Assembly (NCBI GenBank): GCA_018389105.1
Contig: JACATO010000317.1
Location: 3,009,001-3,073,000, forward strand
Direction of reading: 5' to 3'
DNA length: 64,000 nt
Origin: Nautilus pompilius
Taxonomy: Eukaryota > Mollusca > Cephalopoda > Nautilida > Nautilidae
Part shown: positions 35,991 through 49,333 of the stretch, piece by piece
How the letters are laid out: each line of letters opens with the position of its first letter
Position numbering within the stretch: position 1 is the first letter of the stretch
Translations under genes and position numbers: made by a program
The notes under the pieces: model-generated
The model's database searches: none
What the model was told of the DNA's origin: nothing
Seen by the model: the letters and a program-made list of their open reading frames with translations, nothing else

Positions 35991-38900
35991 GATATGAACT
36001 CAAGCCAGCTTTTTGTCTTCATGCGAAAGCTAATTTATGTTACTGTGGGCACCTACCCATCTACATATTTCTTGTGTTGAACGTTTGCTGAATACAATTT
36101 GTACCGTTTCGAAATATTTTCTTTTTGTGTGTTGCTTAACGTTTTGAAACCAGTGTATGATTTTTTTTTAAAAGAGAAAGGATTTAGAAGCATCAGTTTG
36201 GTTGAGTATGTAGGTCATGCTTGTTAATTGTGTATATTAAAGCACACGGTAAATCCAGATACTGCATAATTATGCAAAACGCTAGCGATTTGAAAATTAT
36301 CATCACCTTTTTTCATTATTAACATTTACAAACCGCTTTTCTCAGTTGATCTGCTCTTATAATTAAGACAGAATCTAGTTGAAACAGGGCGGATCAAAAC
36401 AATAATCAGGAATTTATTTTGCTTGCGAAAATTATTGAAACACTGAGCAGAATCATATTGGCAGCAAGAAGAATTAGACTGGCACCACGTTTCAACCTTT
36501 CTCTCTCAAAATCGAATACTGGATCCACAGCTGATTCCGACACCGGTGCTTGACCCGCTATCTTCAGCGGGCTTCCCTCACACGCGCTCTTTTCTGTATA
36601 TTATAAAACAATGATACAAGAATGGCCGGGTCTTCCGTGGACTGAAGGAAAACACATTTTTAAAATGCAATATCTGTCCACTGTTTATTTATCGAAATCG
36701 TTAAAAAAAATTTTTTTTTCTGATAGCAAGTTCTTATTGTTCGCGCGATAATGAATGCATTATGTATTTCCGTTTCATTAGAAGAAAAAAGGACAAGCAC
36801 CTGTTCTGAGTAAAAGCACCCAGAAGGTAAGCTTTTGTTAAAGGCTGAAGAAATCGGCTGGGCGTGCTTGCTGGTAGATAAGGTAACTTCTACGAAAGAT
36901 GCACGACTACGTTAGTAAAGACAGCTAAATAGAGAGCTAGAAATCCTTAATAAAGAACGCAGATGTACCGGATTAAAATTAAGAATGATCCAGAACTCGT
37001 TCGTCAAATCATTGAAAAGTAATTGAATGAGTTATTATCAGTTGGGGACAATAAAGGGGAACAAAATTTGTTAGAATAGTCTACTCTCTATAGACATTTA
37101 AATTATCGCAGGCAGAAGATACGTTTAAAGGATAAAATAACCTTTAAATCTGAAACTATTTTTAATATGTTGGGAAAAAGGCAAACGATCGATTGCGTTT
37201 TACCGAGTCTGTTGCAGTCAGTAAATACGCAAGGCTATTTGTTATTATTAAAAATTAACTTAAATATTCACACACCTTATGGAGCATTTCGTACCCACAG
37301 AAGGTTATCTTACATTTAAAAACACTTATAATGACCGTGAAGCTTATTTTAAAATATCTACTCCGCCAGAAACGTTTTTAATAACACATTTATATCAATA
37401 CCGTTTGTTCAAATTAAATAGCGTCAGAAGTCTGGGGATATACAAGAACGGTACAACTACAAAATACTGCTTATAGTATTTATAATCAGTAACTTCTCTT
37501 TTCCTGTGGTACTTCACAGAAGAGCAAAGTCAAGAAGGTGTCCTTGTGATAACCCGAGTAGAGAATTCTGTCTGTAGATGGTCTTAAGTTGATACGTATT
37601 ATGGCTGAAGTACACAGCACTGATGTGCTGAATGGCCATACCTAATTCGCAGTACCGACTACGAGGTCATTACTTGTCATTTGATTTTTAAGCCCTCAGC
37701 ATTTAAGTTTGCCAATACAAATGTACACGTGAATACATTTCTATGTTGTTACCACAGAAGCTTTAAGGTGGTCATCTTTGTTTCTTTTTGTCTTCTTTGT
37801 CGCCAAATAACCTACAGAATAAGCTCGAATTTTTTTTTTTAAATCGTAAGTAAGTTACTGCAACACGTTTAAAAACTTGTTCGGTTCTTTTCTTCGTGGA
37901 AAACCAATAACAAACTTTTGTGTCAAGAAAAATAAAATGAAATTAATTCAAAAACTTTTATTTAAATTATCTAGGAATCTGATTTTATATTTAACTCCAG
38001 AAAATTAAAAGGTGACGTTAACTTACGAAAAAATTATTTTATTTTCTAAAATATGTTATCCTTTTATCATCTTTTACATTATTTATGTTAAAATGTATTG
38101 AAATAGAAGGTTTTTTTGGTGATGACTCGATACCGGACTGAACCACTATAAGATAAAAACTGCAAATAAAATCGGTTTAAATATCCGAACACCAATAACG
38201 GGCCTCGTCGGGAAGATGAGAGGGAACGATCATGGAAGCGTCAATTTATAGATAGCGACCAAAATAGCTCTTTCAGTTTCATAATTTAATAAATTTGTAG
38301 AACAAACCAAAATTTGGTTTCTTAGGCAGTCCACTCGAATTATGGAACTCGCTGGAACAAATTGCATTCATTTTTATAATTTATTTTTCAATTAAATTTG
38401 ATGACGAACTCGCAGATTAGCTTTAGAGTTCTAAAATGCAAGCCGAGTCAAAAATATTAGTAGTATACCGTTTATAAACTGTATTCATCATTTCCAAAGT
38501 GTTCTAATGGGTACATGATAGACAGCTGTCACTGAAAAGTCATGCGGGAGGAGAAACAAAAAAAAAAGAAAAGCTAAGAACAACATTAGCTGAAGATTCC
38601 TAGAAGAGGAAACATTTGTATATGGCTAGACTTTCTCCTATAGCAGAAAGGCGGCCGGGGGGGGGAGTTATGTAAATAAGTCTGCACCATCGGTGGCCTT
38701 ATCGACATGAGAGATAGACGCAGGAATCACTTCCATTCTCGATTTCGATCCCAAGGGGTTTCTTCGCGAGAGACATCGAGCCATCGGGTCACATCGAATT
38801 ACACAAACACAAATTTACCCAACGTTTCCGTCACTTAACGTCGCCTGACTTCCCTGGACTCCAAACAAATCAAGGAGTCCTGTAATTTATAGCTGTTTCC

Positions 38901-39305
38901 CCACCAATGTTCTCGACGTTGTCGCATTCATCATTTTAAACTTGTGAGTGCTTGTGCAAAAAAGGGCTTTTGGAGAAAAACTGCATATAACGTCTATTAA
39001 AAATAGATAGAGGGCGAGAAAAGAGGGTTTCTGAGCCTGATGGAAGAAAGATCAACTTCGCCTCTTCTCCACTCACTACATTAATGAACCGGGGCGTCAT
39101 CGTTATCTTCCATAGTCAACGTCACGTGAATACCACGTAAAGATGGCCTATTGGTTTCTGTTAAGAGCATTAAAAGCCCATTTTAGTCTGAAGTATTGAC
39201 GAGTTAAATCACTATTAGTAGAATACCAAAGCATTGCAAAAGTCTGATTAAACCACCAAATAAGAGATGAAAGAGATGTGCCTAATATCCATGCACACAC
39301 AAAAA
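35991..39305. other. AT-rich DNA, no gene recognised
   Basis: No known family. A plus-strand AGAAG|GTAAGC at 36828 is donor-like. At 38640-38780 a GC-richer patch includes a run of nine G and a B-box-like TTTCGATCCC, too weak for a SINE call. Confidence 0.35.
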
Positions 39306-39376
39306 TAACTAACGGCGGGGAATTAACCTCGATCGTCCGCGAGCTAAGACTATCATTCTTTCACTGAAGTCACCTG
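39306..39376 (-). repeat. tRNA-like SINE head
   Basis: On the minus strand CCAGGTGACTTCAGTGAAAG, then an anticodon-arm-like segment, then CGAGGTTAATTCCCCG form a tRNA-shaped module of about 70 bases that parallels a tRNA-Gly or tRNA-Asp (A box around TTCAGTG, B box GGTTAATTCC). Substitutions in both boxes mean it is a relic. Confidence 0.5.
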
Positions 39377-42300
39377 GCCTGAACTTCTAAATATCGATTA
39401 AATTTAAAACAAGATAGAGTACAGATTTTCGATACTGTCTTCGCTTTAAATTGATACCACAGAAGCTGATATGTTGAATATCGACGTTTTTTGCGGTGTA
39501 TAGTTCAGGTGCAATTAACCGTTTTGGTGACAAGAATAGTGTGAAACTAAGAAATTTTTTAATGCAAAACCCTTTCAACCGTTTACTGCTTTTACGAAAG
39601 CTTGGTGCGTGTTGTCAAGCACTTGTTTACACAGACAGAGGGCGCTGGGTAACCTTCAGATTGCGCCTGTTGTAGTTCGGCTAAGACTGCACAGGTAAAA
39701 AAAAAAAAAAGCATTTTACCTTCTTGATTGCTGGAAAAGTTTAACTTTATTATGTACCTGAAAGTATTTAACAATGCCGGTTCCAAAAATTTTAAAATTT
39801 GCATCGCTGATGTATAAAAATTGATCTTTACATTAGTCGAGGAGTTCCCAGAGCGACGGTTGTCTGTCACGTGCCACTTCTGTCAGCGTCGTCCAGCTAG
39901 TTCCAATAGCTGTCTTCACAGCAAAAAATGTTTTTTTAAAAAAAAACCTGAGCTATTTTGTGCGTTAGAGTAATTTACACCCATAAAGTATTAGGAAACT
40001 TTATGAAAACACCCCAAGAATGCAGAATTAGAAGTGCAATTAATTCTGCTGAGGTACCTTTCCAAACAAGATCTTTGCTGGTCACGCATTGTTACGTAGG
40101 AACTAATCTTTCTATGTCAAATTCTACAATAAGGCGGATTCTCGGGGATAAAACTTGCAGATACAAAGCCATCGTCAGGTTTTATGAGTTTAACATTCAA
40201 AAATATTCATCCAATTACATGTGATAATAAACATCTTTTGTGTACTCCTGCTACTGATTTAGCAATATGGTGTAAACACGGTCCTCTCATCAGCTTTCCA
40301 CTGTGAAAAAAACAAATAATAATTTAAAATCAACGCAAAGTTTCATTTATTCCAAAGAAATGGGAAAACAAAAGGTTTATTGCGGAAGCTTTCTAGAAGA
40401 GATGAACGGGCCTTTCAATTTACATTCCCGTCATCGCTGTCTCCTCGTGACTGTTAGTGCAGCGCTATCAACGCACATCACTAGCACCGTGACCTAATTG
40501 TGACGTTAGTGCCGAACCAATGTGCTGGCCGCCTCAACTCGGCCTTTTAGGCCCTTACGGGAGCTTGCTCCACACCTGGCTTCGGCCACCTCCACACCCT
40601 TCTCCTCGGAGATAAACACGCATACACGAACTTTCACACGCACCCACACGCAAGCACCACACACACACAAAAAAGAGACGGTATTTTATTACACACACGT
40701 ATCTACGTTTTAGAGAATTTCTTCCCGGATTATCAGACCGCTGTTAAAAAAAAAAAAAAAAACCGATACAGTTGTCTGTGACACATACGCTATTGTATTT
40801 GTTTGGATTTTTAAAATTATCTTAAATTGAAAATGAATCAGCTAAATTTCCCGTGTGCACGAAAGCTTGGTAAATTGGCTGAACGTTCCGACTTCTGCTT
40901 GTCGCCATTGACCTCTACTTTATCTTTTTTTCCCCTAAATTGCAACGTCGCCATAGGAGGGATTGGAGACGTAGACCCAACCCCTTTGGCCATTCTTAAT
41001 TCTTAAATAATAACGATTTCTTTCAGGTTACTTACAGAATTCGTATACATCGACAAAGTTGCTTTGTAAAAGAAATCCGGATCCTTTAAGATTAATACGA
41101 TACAGATGAAACAATAGAGATTGGTTAATAATTTTACTGACACGGACCACGATTTCCATAATTCTTGGCTTCATTTCTCTTCGTCTGTTTTCAGGATTTT
41201 GTATTTATTGGCTTATTGAGAGAAAATTTCTTTTCATGTGTTTGATTGAGAAAAATCCGTAATAACTATGAATGCAAAATGTCTGATGAAACACGTATAA
41301 AAAAAGCCTTTCTGATCATGATTAGACATATTCTATTCAAATATTATATTCGCTTGCCGCACTGTTCTTAATGATAATTAATACACAAGAAACAGCTATA
41401 ATTGATAAATAAGAGAGTGCTTTAACTATTGGAAAAACAGTCATTTCATTTTAAGAAAAATAATGATGAAATAACTGCTTTAAGCAAAGATACTGGTAAA
41501 GTAAAGTTAAAAATATACCTGTCTAATAAAATTATCTTAAGATATTTAAAAATGATAATACTAATAAAATGTATACAATAATTATTTTACTTAGCGTGTG
41601 GGCATGTTGATATATATCTCCATGTCATCAGTTTCTAGTAATCACTTCATATAACGTGGTGGATTATATCCAGACGTTATTGCTGAATCCGTGCCTAACT
41701 TATAAATGACCTTAAAACAACACACAATCGCTGGGGGGGATGGTATACTCATCTATTACGCCCAAGATTAATGTTTCGAATCTTTTAGAATAATTTTATA
41801 ATTGACGTTATTGTCGCCTACTGTTGTTATTATTTGGCGAAGAATGCAAAATTGCCTTGAAGAAGTATACAGGGAATTTTCCGATTATTTAAAGGCCACA
41901 GCGGTGTTCATATAAAATAGAATAAACTACTGTCACTGCCAATTTATTATTCTATTCAGATATTACGGAATTAGACTTTGTTTAGGCTTGAGGGATGTTG
42001 AAATATGGAGATTTTTTTTTTTTAAATTGATAGCACTCACTAGATCATGTAAACGATAAGAAATAAATTAATCTTATTTTGTTTTTGGAAGAAGCTAAGA
42101 CAGCGTATTGTTTCCTGAAAGCTATAAACTAAAGTAAAATATCGTTTTTATTTAAAAAAAAACAAAAAACATTTGGCATCGGCTGTTAATCAGACACCGC
42201 AAGTGTGGACTTACTTAGACGCAAGGATATCATAACGGTTGAACAGGTGCACCAGCTAAGCTCTCTTGCTAATCAGAAATTTCTTCGTTTACCTGTACTT

Positions 42301-43853
42301 TCTGTTTTTTTCTACTTTTTTCGCCAACTTTAAAGACCATCCTACCTTTGATCGGACAGTGTAACGACCCAGAAAAACGGTAAACTAAATAATACTGTCT
42401 TTCCGCTTAACATTTTGTCCATTCGTGGTCGCTTTCGTTCTTGGATTTCTTTTTCATATTCTAGGATTTAAATGCAAAACGTTTTATAAAACTAAAACAA
42501 TTTTTTTTTAACAAAAAAAAAAATCTTGAGCGAGTTTATAGCGAAATCTTCACATGATATTTATAATATACGCAGCCATCAGCGAAGTCTGCTGAAGTGG
42601 TGAACTGCAGGACCATTTACGGAAAGTTTGTGACGTTGTGGTTAATACTACTCACCGTTCTATTCGAATTTGTGTGGGCGTATTTATACCAGGTCGATCG
42701 ACACCTCATTATGTCTGAAGACATCCGTGGACCTTTCCTCCAGAAGTCAGTGTAAAGCAAATTTATACCTTGTAATTCAGAAATAGTTTTTGATAAACAT
42801 ATTCGGAGTATTTCATATGAAGCTAAACGATAATACCGTTCTTATGGACCAAATTTACGCACAATCACTACGCGAGAAATACTTTTGAGCTGGCGCTTCA
42901 TTCCGCCGAGTTAACTCTCTGCCTACAAAACGGCAGCAAAAAGATAAGTAAATAATGCATGAGGGCGGATAAGATCAAGACTAGTTTAGATTTATTCTCG
43001 GAGATCCAATTTTTTTTTAATACCGATGTCTTCTTCAGTAGATTCAGCAAAGCAACAAGATAATAAATGTAAAAGTCCCACTTTGGAGCAAACCTTACCC
43101 GGCAAAAGCGCTACTGATACCTATTTCTCGTTTGTTCTTGTCGCCTTATCAACCTTCTCAGTTTGTGTGGCTTCTTTGCCAATTATTTTATGTCGAATAC
43201 TACTTTTTGTTGTCTTTCTTTGCTTCATGTAAGAGTCGTTTCAAATGAACTTTTGCCAAAATCTATTTATGCCGCCGGCAGCAGTATACATTTAAGTAAG
43301 TTTTCTTCTCACAATGCCTACACTCACAACTCGCATTTGGATTGCGCTATAATACTCAGTAACTTTGTCTGCAAATAGAATTTTTAAAATTTATGACGGA
43401 TTAAATTCGCCAGCCATAATTAGAATACAGGTATTGCAATTCACTTTTAATAGGCCTGCTTGAAGAAATGTGCAGCCAGATTTTAGTTAGAGTTGTTGCT
43501 GTTTTTTTATACTTTCGAGTGTAGTTCATAAAAGAGATGAATGATGTGATATCTTCTAAATATCCTACCATCAGATTCCTTGGTTATCAATGGTGCGTGT
43601 AATTTATAAATTCTAAGATAATGCATATGGTCAGTAACCCAATCAAATTAGTGCCAGAATATATATCTTTTAAAAGCCAAAACTAACTGGTACCACAAAC
43701 GTTCTTTTGTCCGAATAAAAGTCTTGAATTATTTTTATCATTGTATTTTCTGGCCAGACAAGATAAAAGTCTGTTCACCTAAGCAACATTAAACTGTGGA
43801 AAGATTTCACATCGTTATATCTACATTTTATTTCAGCTCTTGTTTTACTTTAT
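39377..43853. other. AT-rich DNA, no gene recognised
   Basis: The plus frame at 39958-40224 contains 'MSNSTIRRILGDK', faintly like a transposase helix-turn-helix, but nothing around it supports this. A possible decayed tRNA-like module lies at 41729-41785 (B-box-like GTTTCGAATC). A CpG-richer, CA-repeat-bearing patch occurs at 40500-40680. Confidence 0.35.
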
Positions 43854-44296
43854 CTACTGCATAATGGCGTGATTATGGGCTTTCGATAAGGCGAACACTG
43901 GCCAAGCACCCGCAGTGCACCAAATTGGAGAATCTGTAGAAGAAAAAAAACTTGCTAGTAGTATGGTCTCCGCAGCTCGACCCTCGAATGTGGTGGCCGA
44001 ACGTTTTCGTCCACGTCTTTTTAAACATGACGGGTTTCCGCCTGTGGAGTCTCGAGCAGCCACATTTAGGACGCCAAGAGCTAAAACTACGCTCATCTAT
44101 CCTGTTGCTGGAGCAATGTGAAAGCTTCAACGATGGAAAAAGGGCAAATGACTTAGCGAACAGACATAAAGTGAGAGAGATTAAATATGAAAAATATATA
44201 ATCACGTATGCAAGATTTGTATATACAAAAAATTCTTTCGTAGTTCGTCAACATAAACAAAGAAGAAAGATTACTGCAATAGCGTTTGGAATTTAA
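43854..44296. other. Balanced-composition patch with open frames, unidentified
   Basis: Frames of 68 and 114 codons (plus) and 80 and 110 codons (minus) overlap here. The longer plus frame ends with basic residues. I recognise no domain. It may be a fragment of an unrecognised repeat. Confidence 0.25.
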
Positions 44297-46767
44297 TTGA
44301 CTTTTTATTCTTCAACTTGTCAAACAACTTAGGAACTTATTAATATACAAATTAATTAGTCTTCAAAAATTAAAAAAACGAAATTTTATGTTTATTTAAA
44401 GATTTACTATATTAATCAGTTGATCAATGAATGAATTACAATATGCGATTTGACGAGATTTAAGTTTAATTTTTTCTGAGAACAAAAACCATATCCTGCC
44501 AACTTTTAAAATATCTAAAATACAAAAGTGAAATTTGTAGATAACATTGGACTTTCTTATGTACTTATATGCACATTATTCAGTTAAATTCTATGGTAAT
44601 TTTATCATTTATGAGTACCAAACACGAATATAAAAGTCATATGATAGTCTTAGGTTTTATATATTTTCTCTGAATAATATGACAAAGCGGAATGGTTAAA
44701 GCGAAAGGAAATTATTAATATAGCGATATTATTATATGCCAAGTCAAAAGTATCGAGTATCGGAAGCTGTGATCGAAATATTGGTATTTAATGCGTTAAT
44801 TTTAAATTAATTATCTTGACAATATTTATGATACTAGATATTTATTAATACATAAATTTGTACACCACTTTCTTCGTATACACATGAAGCATTTAAAATA
44901 AACTTATAGCCAAGTAGATGTCTAATAAAATTAATTTCTGAAATAAAATTTTCATTTATTCTTATATTTGAATATTTATGTTTTTACGGAAAGAAAACAA
45001 ATATATTCATTCAGAGCAAAATCAATGGTAGGATGATTTATCCTCCATTTCTATAAAAAAAGACTGAATTCCAGCTTTGATATTTAAAATTGCACGGCAA
45101 TCGTTCGCTAAATCTTTACAGATATCGATGTTTGATGGCGATAAATTAGTTTTTATTTACTTAATCAAAAACCCTCCGAATGAACTAACGGCGCCATATC
45201 GATCGTGTTATGGTTTCCATCTTTATCTTGAAAGTTTAACGTTGGGAGAACATCATCATCATCATCGCAATGTGTCAGTAGATAAGCCTGACAGTCTACG
45301 GAGATGTCTTTCTGAAAATGCGAGAAGATAACTGCTTCACATATCCAAAGACATCAGGGAGCAGCGATAAATCTGCTACAAGCTGGAGCTCTTTCGATGT
45401 CCGTCACAATCTGTTGCACTTTCCTCTAAATCTCTTCTCTCAACTTCTCAGTTTCAGCTTTCAATTTAAGTTTTGAGGAAAAAAAAAACGTTTTACAGCG
45501 AATTTTTGCAAACGTAACTGCATTCAATTCGACGTAGTATAGTTTGTTTATTTAGCTATTTAAATAAAATACCAATGTCTCAATGAAATTATCCGTGGAT
45601 CCTTGCGCGTCGCACCATCCATTACTTTGTCTGACAGTCGGTCATCTACATAAAACCAAATAAAAACTTCGAAGAAGGTAAAGTCGTAAGCAGAAGGGGC
45701 TCGACGAAACGGACTTCCTACAGAAACACTTTAGGGGATTTTTAATCCATTTTCCCCTAAATATTAAAACAATGTTATTCTCGGTTTACATTATACTTTT
45801 AAATGACATCCTTTAAAATAAATGCGGTAAGCTAAGACATAACTGAAACAAACAATGAACCCTTTTTTTCGGACAGATGTTCGCTCATTATTGGTATAAC
45901 ATTTTTTTTTTTAATTTAAAACAGAATCAAACTCCAAAAGTAAAAATTTTACAGATTGTATTTCGGAGTGTGCATATTTAATAGCAGTAAGAATGTCAGA
46001 TGTATTAACATTTTAATTTAAAGCCAGATCCCGTCCTGTTAAAACTGTATTGACTAGTAAAGGAGAATTCTGATACCCAGAAAGATGCGATAACACACAC
46101 ACATATATATATATATATAGGAAAACTGTTCAACTGCAACCAGAACCAAAGCTCGGATATTTAATATGCTATGCCGCGTGAGATTAGATCTTAAGTGGAA
46201 ATTCATTCTTTAGTAAAAAAAAAAAAAAAAAAACGATTGCTTTAAATTAACATTAAAAGTAAAAAATAAATTCTCAGATTTCTCGAAACAATTTAGAACC
46301 AGATTTAATGAAACCTTTACTCTTGAACTCTGAAGATTAATATATATTCCTTAGTTGCAGTATATAATGCAAGTGTACAAAACAGTACTTAATTCAAGAA
46401 GTCTACTCGTTTAAACGTTTTGAATTGCTTTGTAAAACACATTAGTAATACGAATCACTTTACTGGTTAGAACGCTGTAATTTTAAATTTGTTACGTTAG
46501 TTTACTTAAAAAAGATAAACAAGTATAAACGGACTCTTTAAAACAGACAGACTAGTCCAACAGCAGGTGGAAGGAAGGCAGATTTGCTATACATAGCCGG
46601 CATTGGCATAGCCAAGTACCCGAAAAGGATAACTGACCATATAGAGATACAAATTTTAATTTTAAACAAAATGTTTCCGGTTCCCAAATGAAAAAAAAAA
46701 AATACCTGTCAGCTTCAGGGTTACTGAAAGTCGTAGGACCAGACGAAAAAATTGAGATAGAGCAATG
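44297..46767. other. AT-rich DNA, no gene recognised
   Basis: Contains an (ATC)n run near 45250-45268 and a (CA)n(TA)n microsatellite at 46093-46119. The 84-codon frame at 45077-45331 owes its His run to the (ATC)n repeat and is not recognised. Confidence 0.4.
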
Positions 46768-47513
46768 CAGGTATCCCCCTCGATTTACGAAGGTTGGGTC
46801 TGAGAATTTTAACGAAAGAAGACACTTTTTTTTTTCTTATTATTATTATTTTATTTTTTAAATATTTAAATCGGTGGAAAAACGTTCGCCCCGTCACGAA
46901 AATCGGATAACTGCCGGACCGGTCGTCTGCCCTGAAACGGGCGGGCAAGGCGCGCGCGAGAGAGAGCGCCAGTCGTCTGCGCCCCTGACTCGCCCTGTTG
47001 GTGCCCGTTGTCGTGAAGTGTTCACTTAGGTGGGGGGGTTTAAGAAATCTTTTGTAATTTTATTTCACCCCTCAGAACAACTGACGAGGAGAAGTAGTTG
47101 GGGGGGTGCAGCAACACACATCTCCACGACCATTTTCGAGGGTGACGGTCCGGTACGTGGAGCGCAGCCGCGTAATGGCGGACGCCAGACGCTGGCACGA
47201 AGAGCTGTGTCAGGAGAAAGGACAAAGAAAGCGACCCAGGTATCTGTTGACGCATTCTTCAAACCTCAACCTTCAGCCGGTCAAAGTGAGTATGTTTGAT
47301 TATTTCATGGCTTTTTTTTTTTTAAATTTTTGGTTAGCGTTACCTGTAGCAGATGGTGAAAGATGACAGTTCCGAAAGCGTTGGGCGAGGAACGCGTTCC
47401 TCTCGCATCGCATTGAAAATAACGGGGGAAATAAACTCCTCGATTTACGACTTCATCATTTCACGAAATTTTTTCCAGGAACGCATCTCTTTCACAAATC
47501 GAGAGATACCCAC
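46768..47513 (+). mobile_element. Tigger/pogo-like element, internally deleted derivative
   Basis: The left end CAGGTATCCCCCTCGATTTACGAA and the right end, read inward, GGGTATCTCTCGATTTGTGAA form terminal inverted repeats. A sub-terminal CTCGATTTACGACTTCA and TTTTTCCAGGAACGCATCTC near 47435-47490 match the end structure typical of Tigger elements (fragments quoted are separated here). The interior is GC-rich and too short (about 0.75 kb) for a full transposase. Only the C-terminal coding tail is recognisable. The expected TA flanks are not clear. Confidence 0.65.
47030..47299 (+). pseudogene. Tigger-type transposase remnant, C-terminal tail with PIP-box-like motif
   Basis: An 89-codon frame whose last third reads 'ERTKKATQVSVDAFFKPQ', similar to the C-terminal end of Tigger/pogo transposases ('...TLDSFFKP'). 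Residues Q70 to F77 (47237-47260) fit the PCNA-interacting pattern Q-x-x-hydrophobic-x-x-F-F. The CENP-B helix-turn-helix and the DDE catalytic domain are absent. The N-terminal two thirds of the frame is probably former untranslated sequence. Confidence 0.5.
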
Positions 47514-49333
47514 GCGAAGACTACAGCAGGAAAACGGAGTCTCTTGGTGACTGAACTGATGTCATCTTTGCTGAGGCACAACCTATGACCACCAAGTTAA
47601 CGAATTCAAGACAAAGCTAAGCTAGACGTTAACCCTCCGCGGATTTTCAGAATGTCTTCCCATAATCCAACACTGGAATGAATGCCAACTTGTTGCTCGG
47701 CTGTAGTAGAACCGTCAAAGACAGCGGGTTAATGACGCAGATCCCGGACCACTAATGATATTTACTATTAAAATTCGGAGAGACTTATACCTATCCTCTA
47801 TTTATTTCAACTTCAAAGCTTCCGGCATCAAAGTGTGGGAGATTTTTTTAAATATTATTTTTCTTTGAAATGATCGGCGGAGAAACGCTCTTATCGGATT
47901 TCGAGCACTCCTGCTTTAACCACTCAGCTGGATCGATCGAAACCCAGCAAACTTAACAAAGTCTGAGAAAACTTAGGAGTGATTCGGTTCAGCGAAACCT
48001 TTTCCAGACACTTCATCGAGATACAAGGGAACATAGCTTGGAAAATACTTTTAATCTCTCTCCTCCACATTACACAGATAAAAAAAAAAAATTCAATTGG
48101 TTTCCAGGCTGGCAGTCAGTCAAGACCAAGATTACGAACTACACTTAAACGTTGCCACACATCTATGTAAAGGTCAGCATGGACATAATACTTAAAATTA
48201 TAACCGAAGTCCATAAAACAAGGACGTGATAAAGATTTAAAAGTATAACCTCGTCAAATCGGTAGCGTGAGTATATTAAGAGAAAATCGATTTGGAATTG
48301 TACTAAAATTAAGAAAATGTTTTAGAATGTAATGTAGTGCGATGTTTATGAAGAAAGGAAGTCTGTTCTTATCGATGTTGAATTCGTCTAGAAAAAAGTA
48401 TTTCTCCATCTTGTTTAAAAAAAAATCAGAAATATTTGAATTCGAATTTATTGTCAAATTAATTTTTTTACATTTATTTTATCTCGTGATATTAAGATAT
48501 AAAAAATGTACGATGCAACAACACCTTATTTTGTAAAACAAACTTCTGGTTGGGACTGTTTGTGGTTTTCAAAAATGGATTTAAGCATAGTCTTTTTTGT
48601 ATATCGGGATCCTCTTAGTGACAATAATGTCTTGCAGATGAATCCTATTCAAGTATCTGAAGAGGAAAAAATCTGGAACTTTATATGTCACACTAGTCAT
48701 TTTCTAAATCAAATATTAAAGAGACAAACTAACCTCTTTTCATACTGAATGATTTCTTTCTTAACTTCGATATTCTGCTTAATATTTCAGCCGACCATAT
48801 TTTTTTATTCAGAATATGTAAGACCTGTTTTCAAATACGTTTATTCTTGTATTTGTTTGACTACACGGAAAGACTTTCCAGCGCGAGATGCCTGTAGCCC
48901 CAGGGTGAAAATAAAAAAGAGAATTTAAACAAAATTAAATGTTTTCCTGCTATAGATGTAATGCAGAGTTTCATCTTGTATTTCTTGCACGTACAAACTA
49001 AGGGTGTAAAAAATAACGTTTAATGCTTATCTTCCTTTGTAATCTATACGTCTGCTGATAAACATCTTAAACGAATAATTCTGACGCATAAACAGTTGGA
49101 AAGGTCCAAGTTGGGACAGTTACTCCTAACTCTGTTTCTCTCGAGCTGAATGAACAGGTGCGAGGAAAGAAAACCCACCAGCGACATTAAATCTGATATC
49201 CGCCAGTTATTTTTCTCCGCGAGAGGAATATTCTAAATTGTACACTACAAATAAAACTTTTATTGACAACAATTTTTCTTTTAATAGTCAGTAAATTAAA
49301 TTAAATCCATGCAAAAAAATATTTGGTGATTTC
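47514..49333. other. No gene recognised
   Basis: AT-rich; the plus frames at 48342-48536 and 48506-48748 are not recognised. AATAAA on the minus strand at 49258-49263 may serve the ORF described next. Confidence 0.4.

Noticed and set aside
39958-40224. Frame with a weak transposase helix-turn-helix look (NSTIRRILG)
   Set aside because: Only one short phrase matches, with no catalytic blocks or ends nearby.
41729-41785. tRNA-like module with GTTTCGAATC
   Set aside because: The A box is too degenerate to support a call.
45077-45331. 84-codon frame with a His run
   Set aside because: The His run is a translated (ATC)n microsatellite and the rest is unrecognised.
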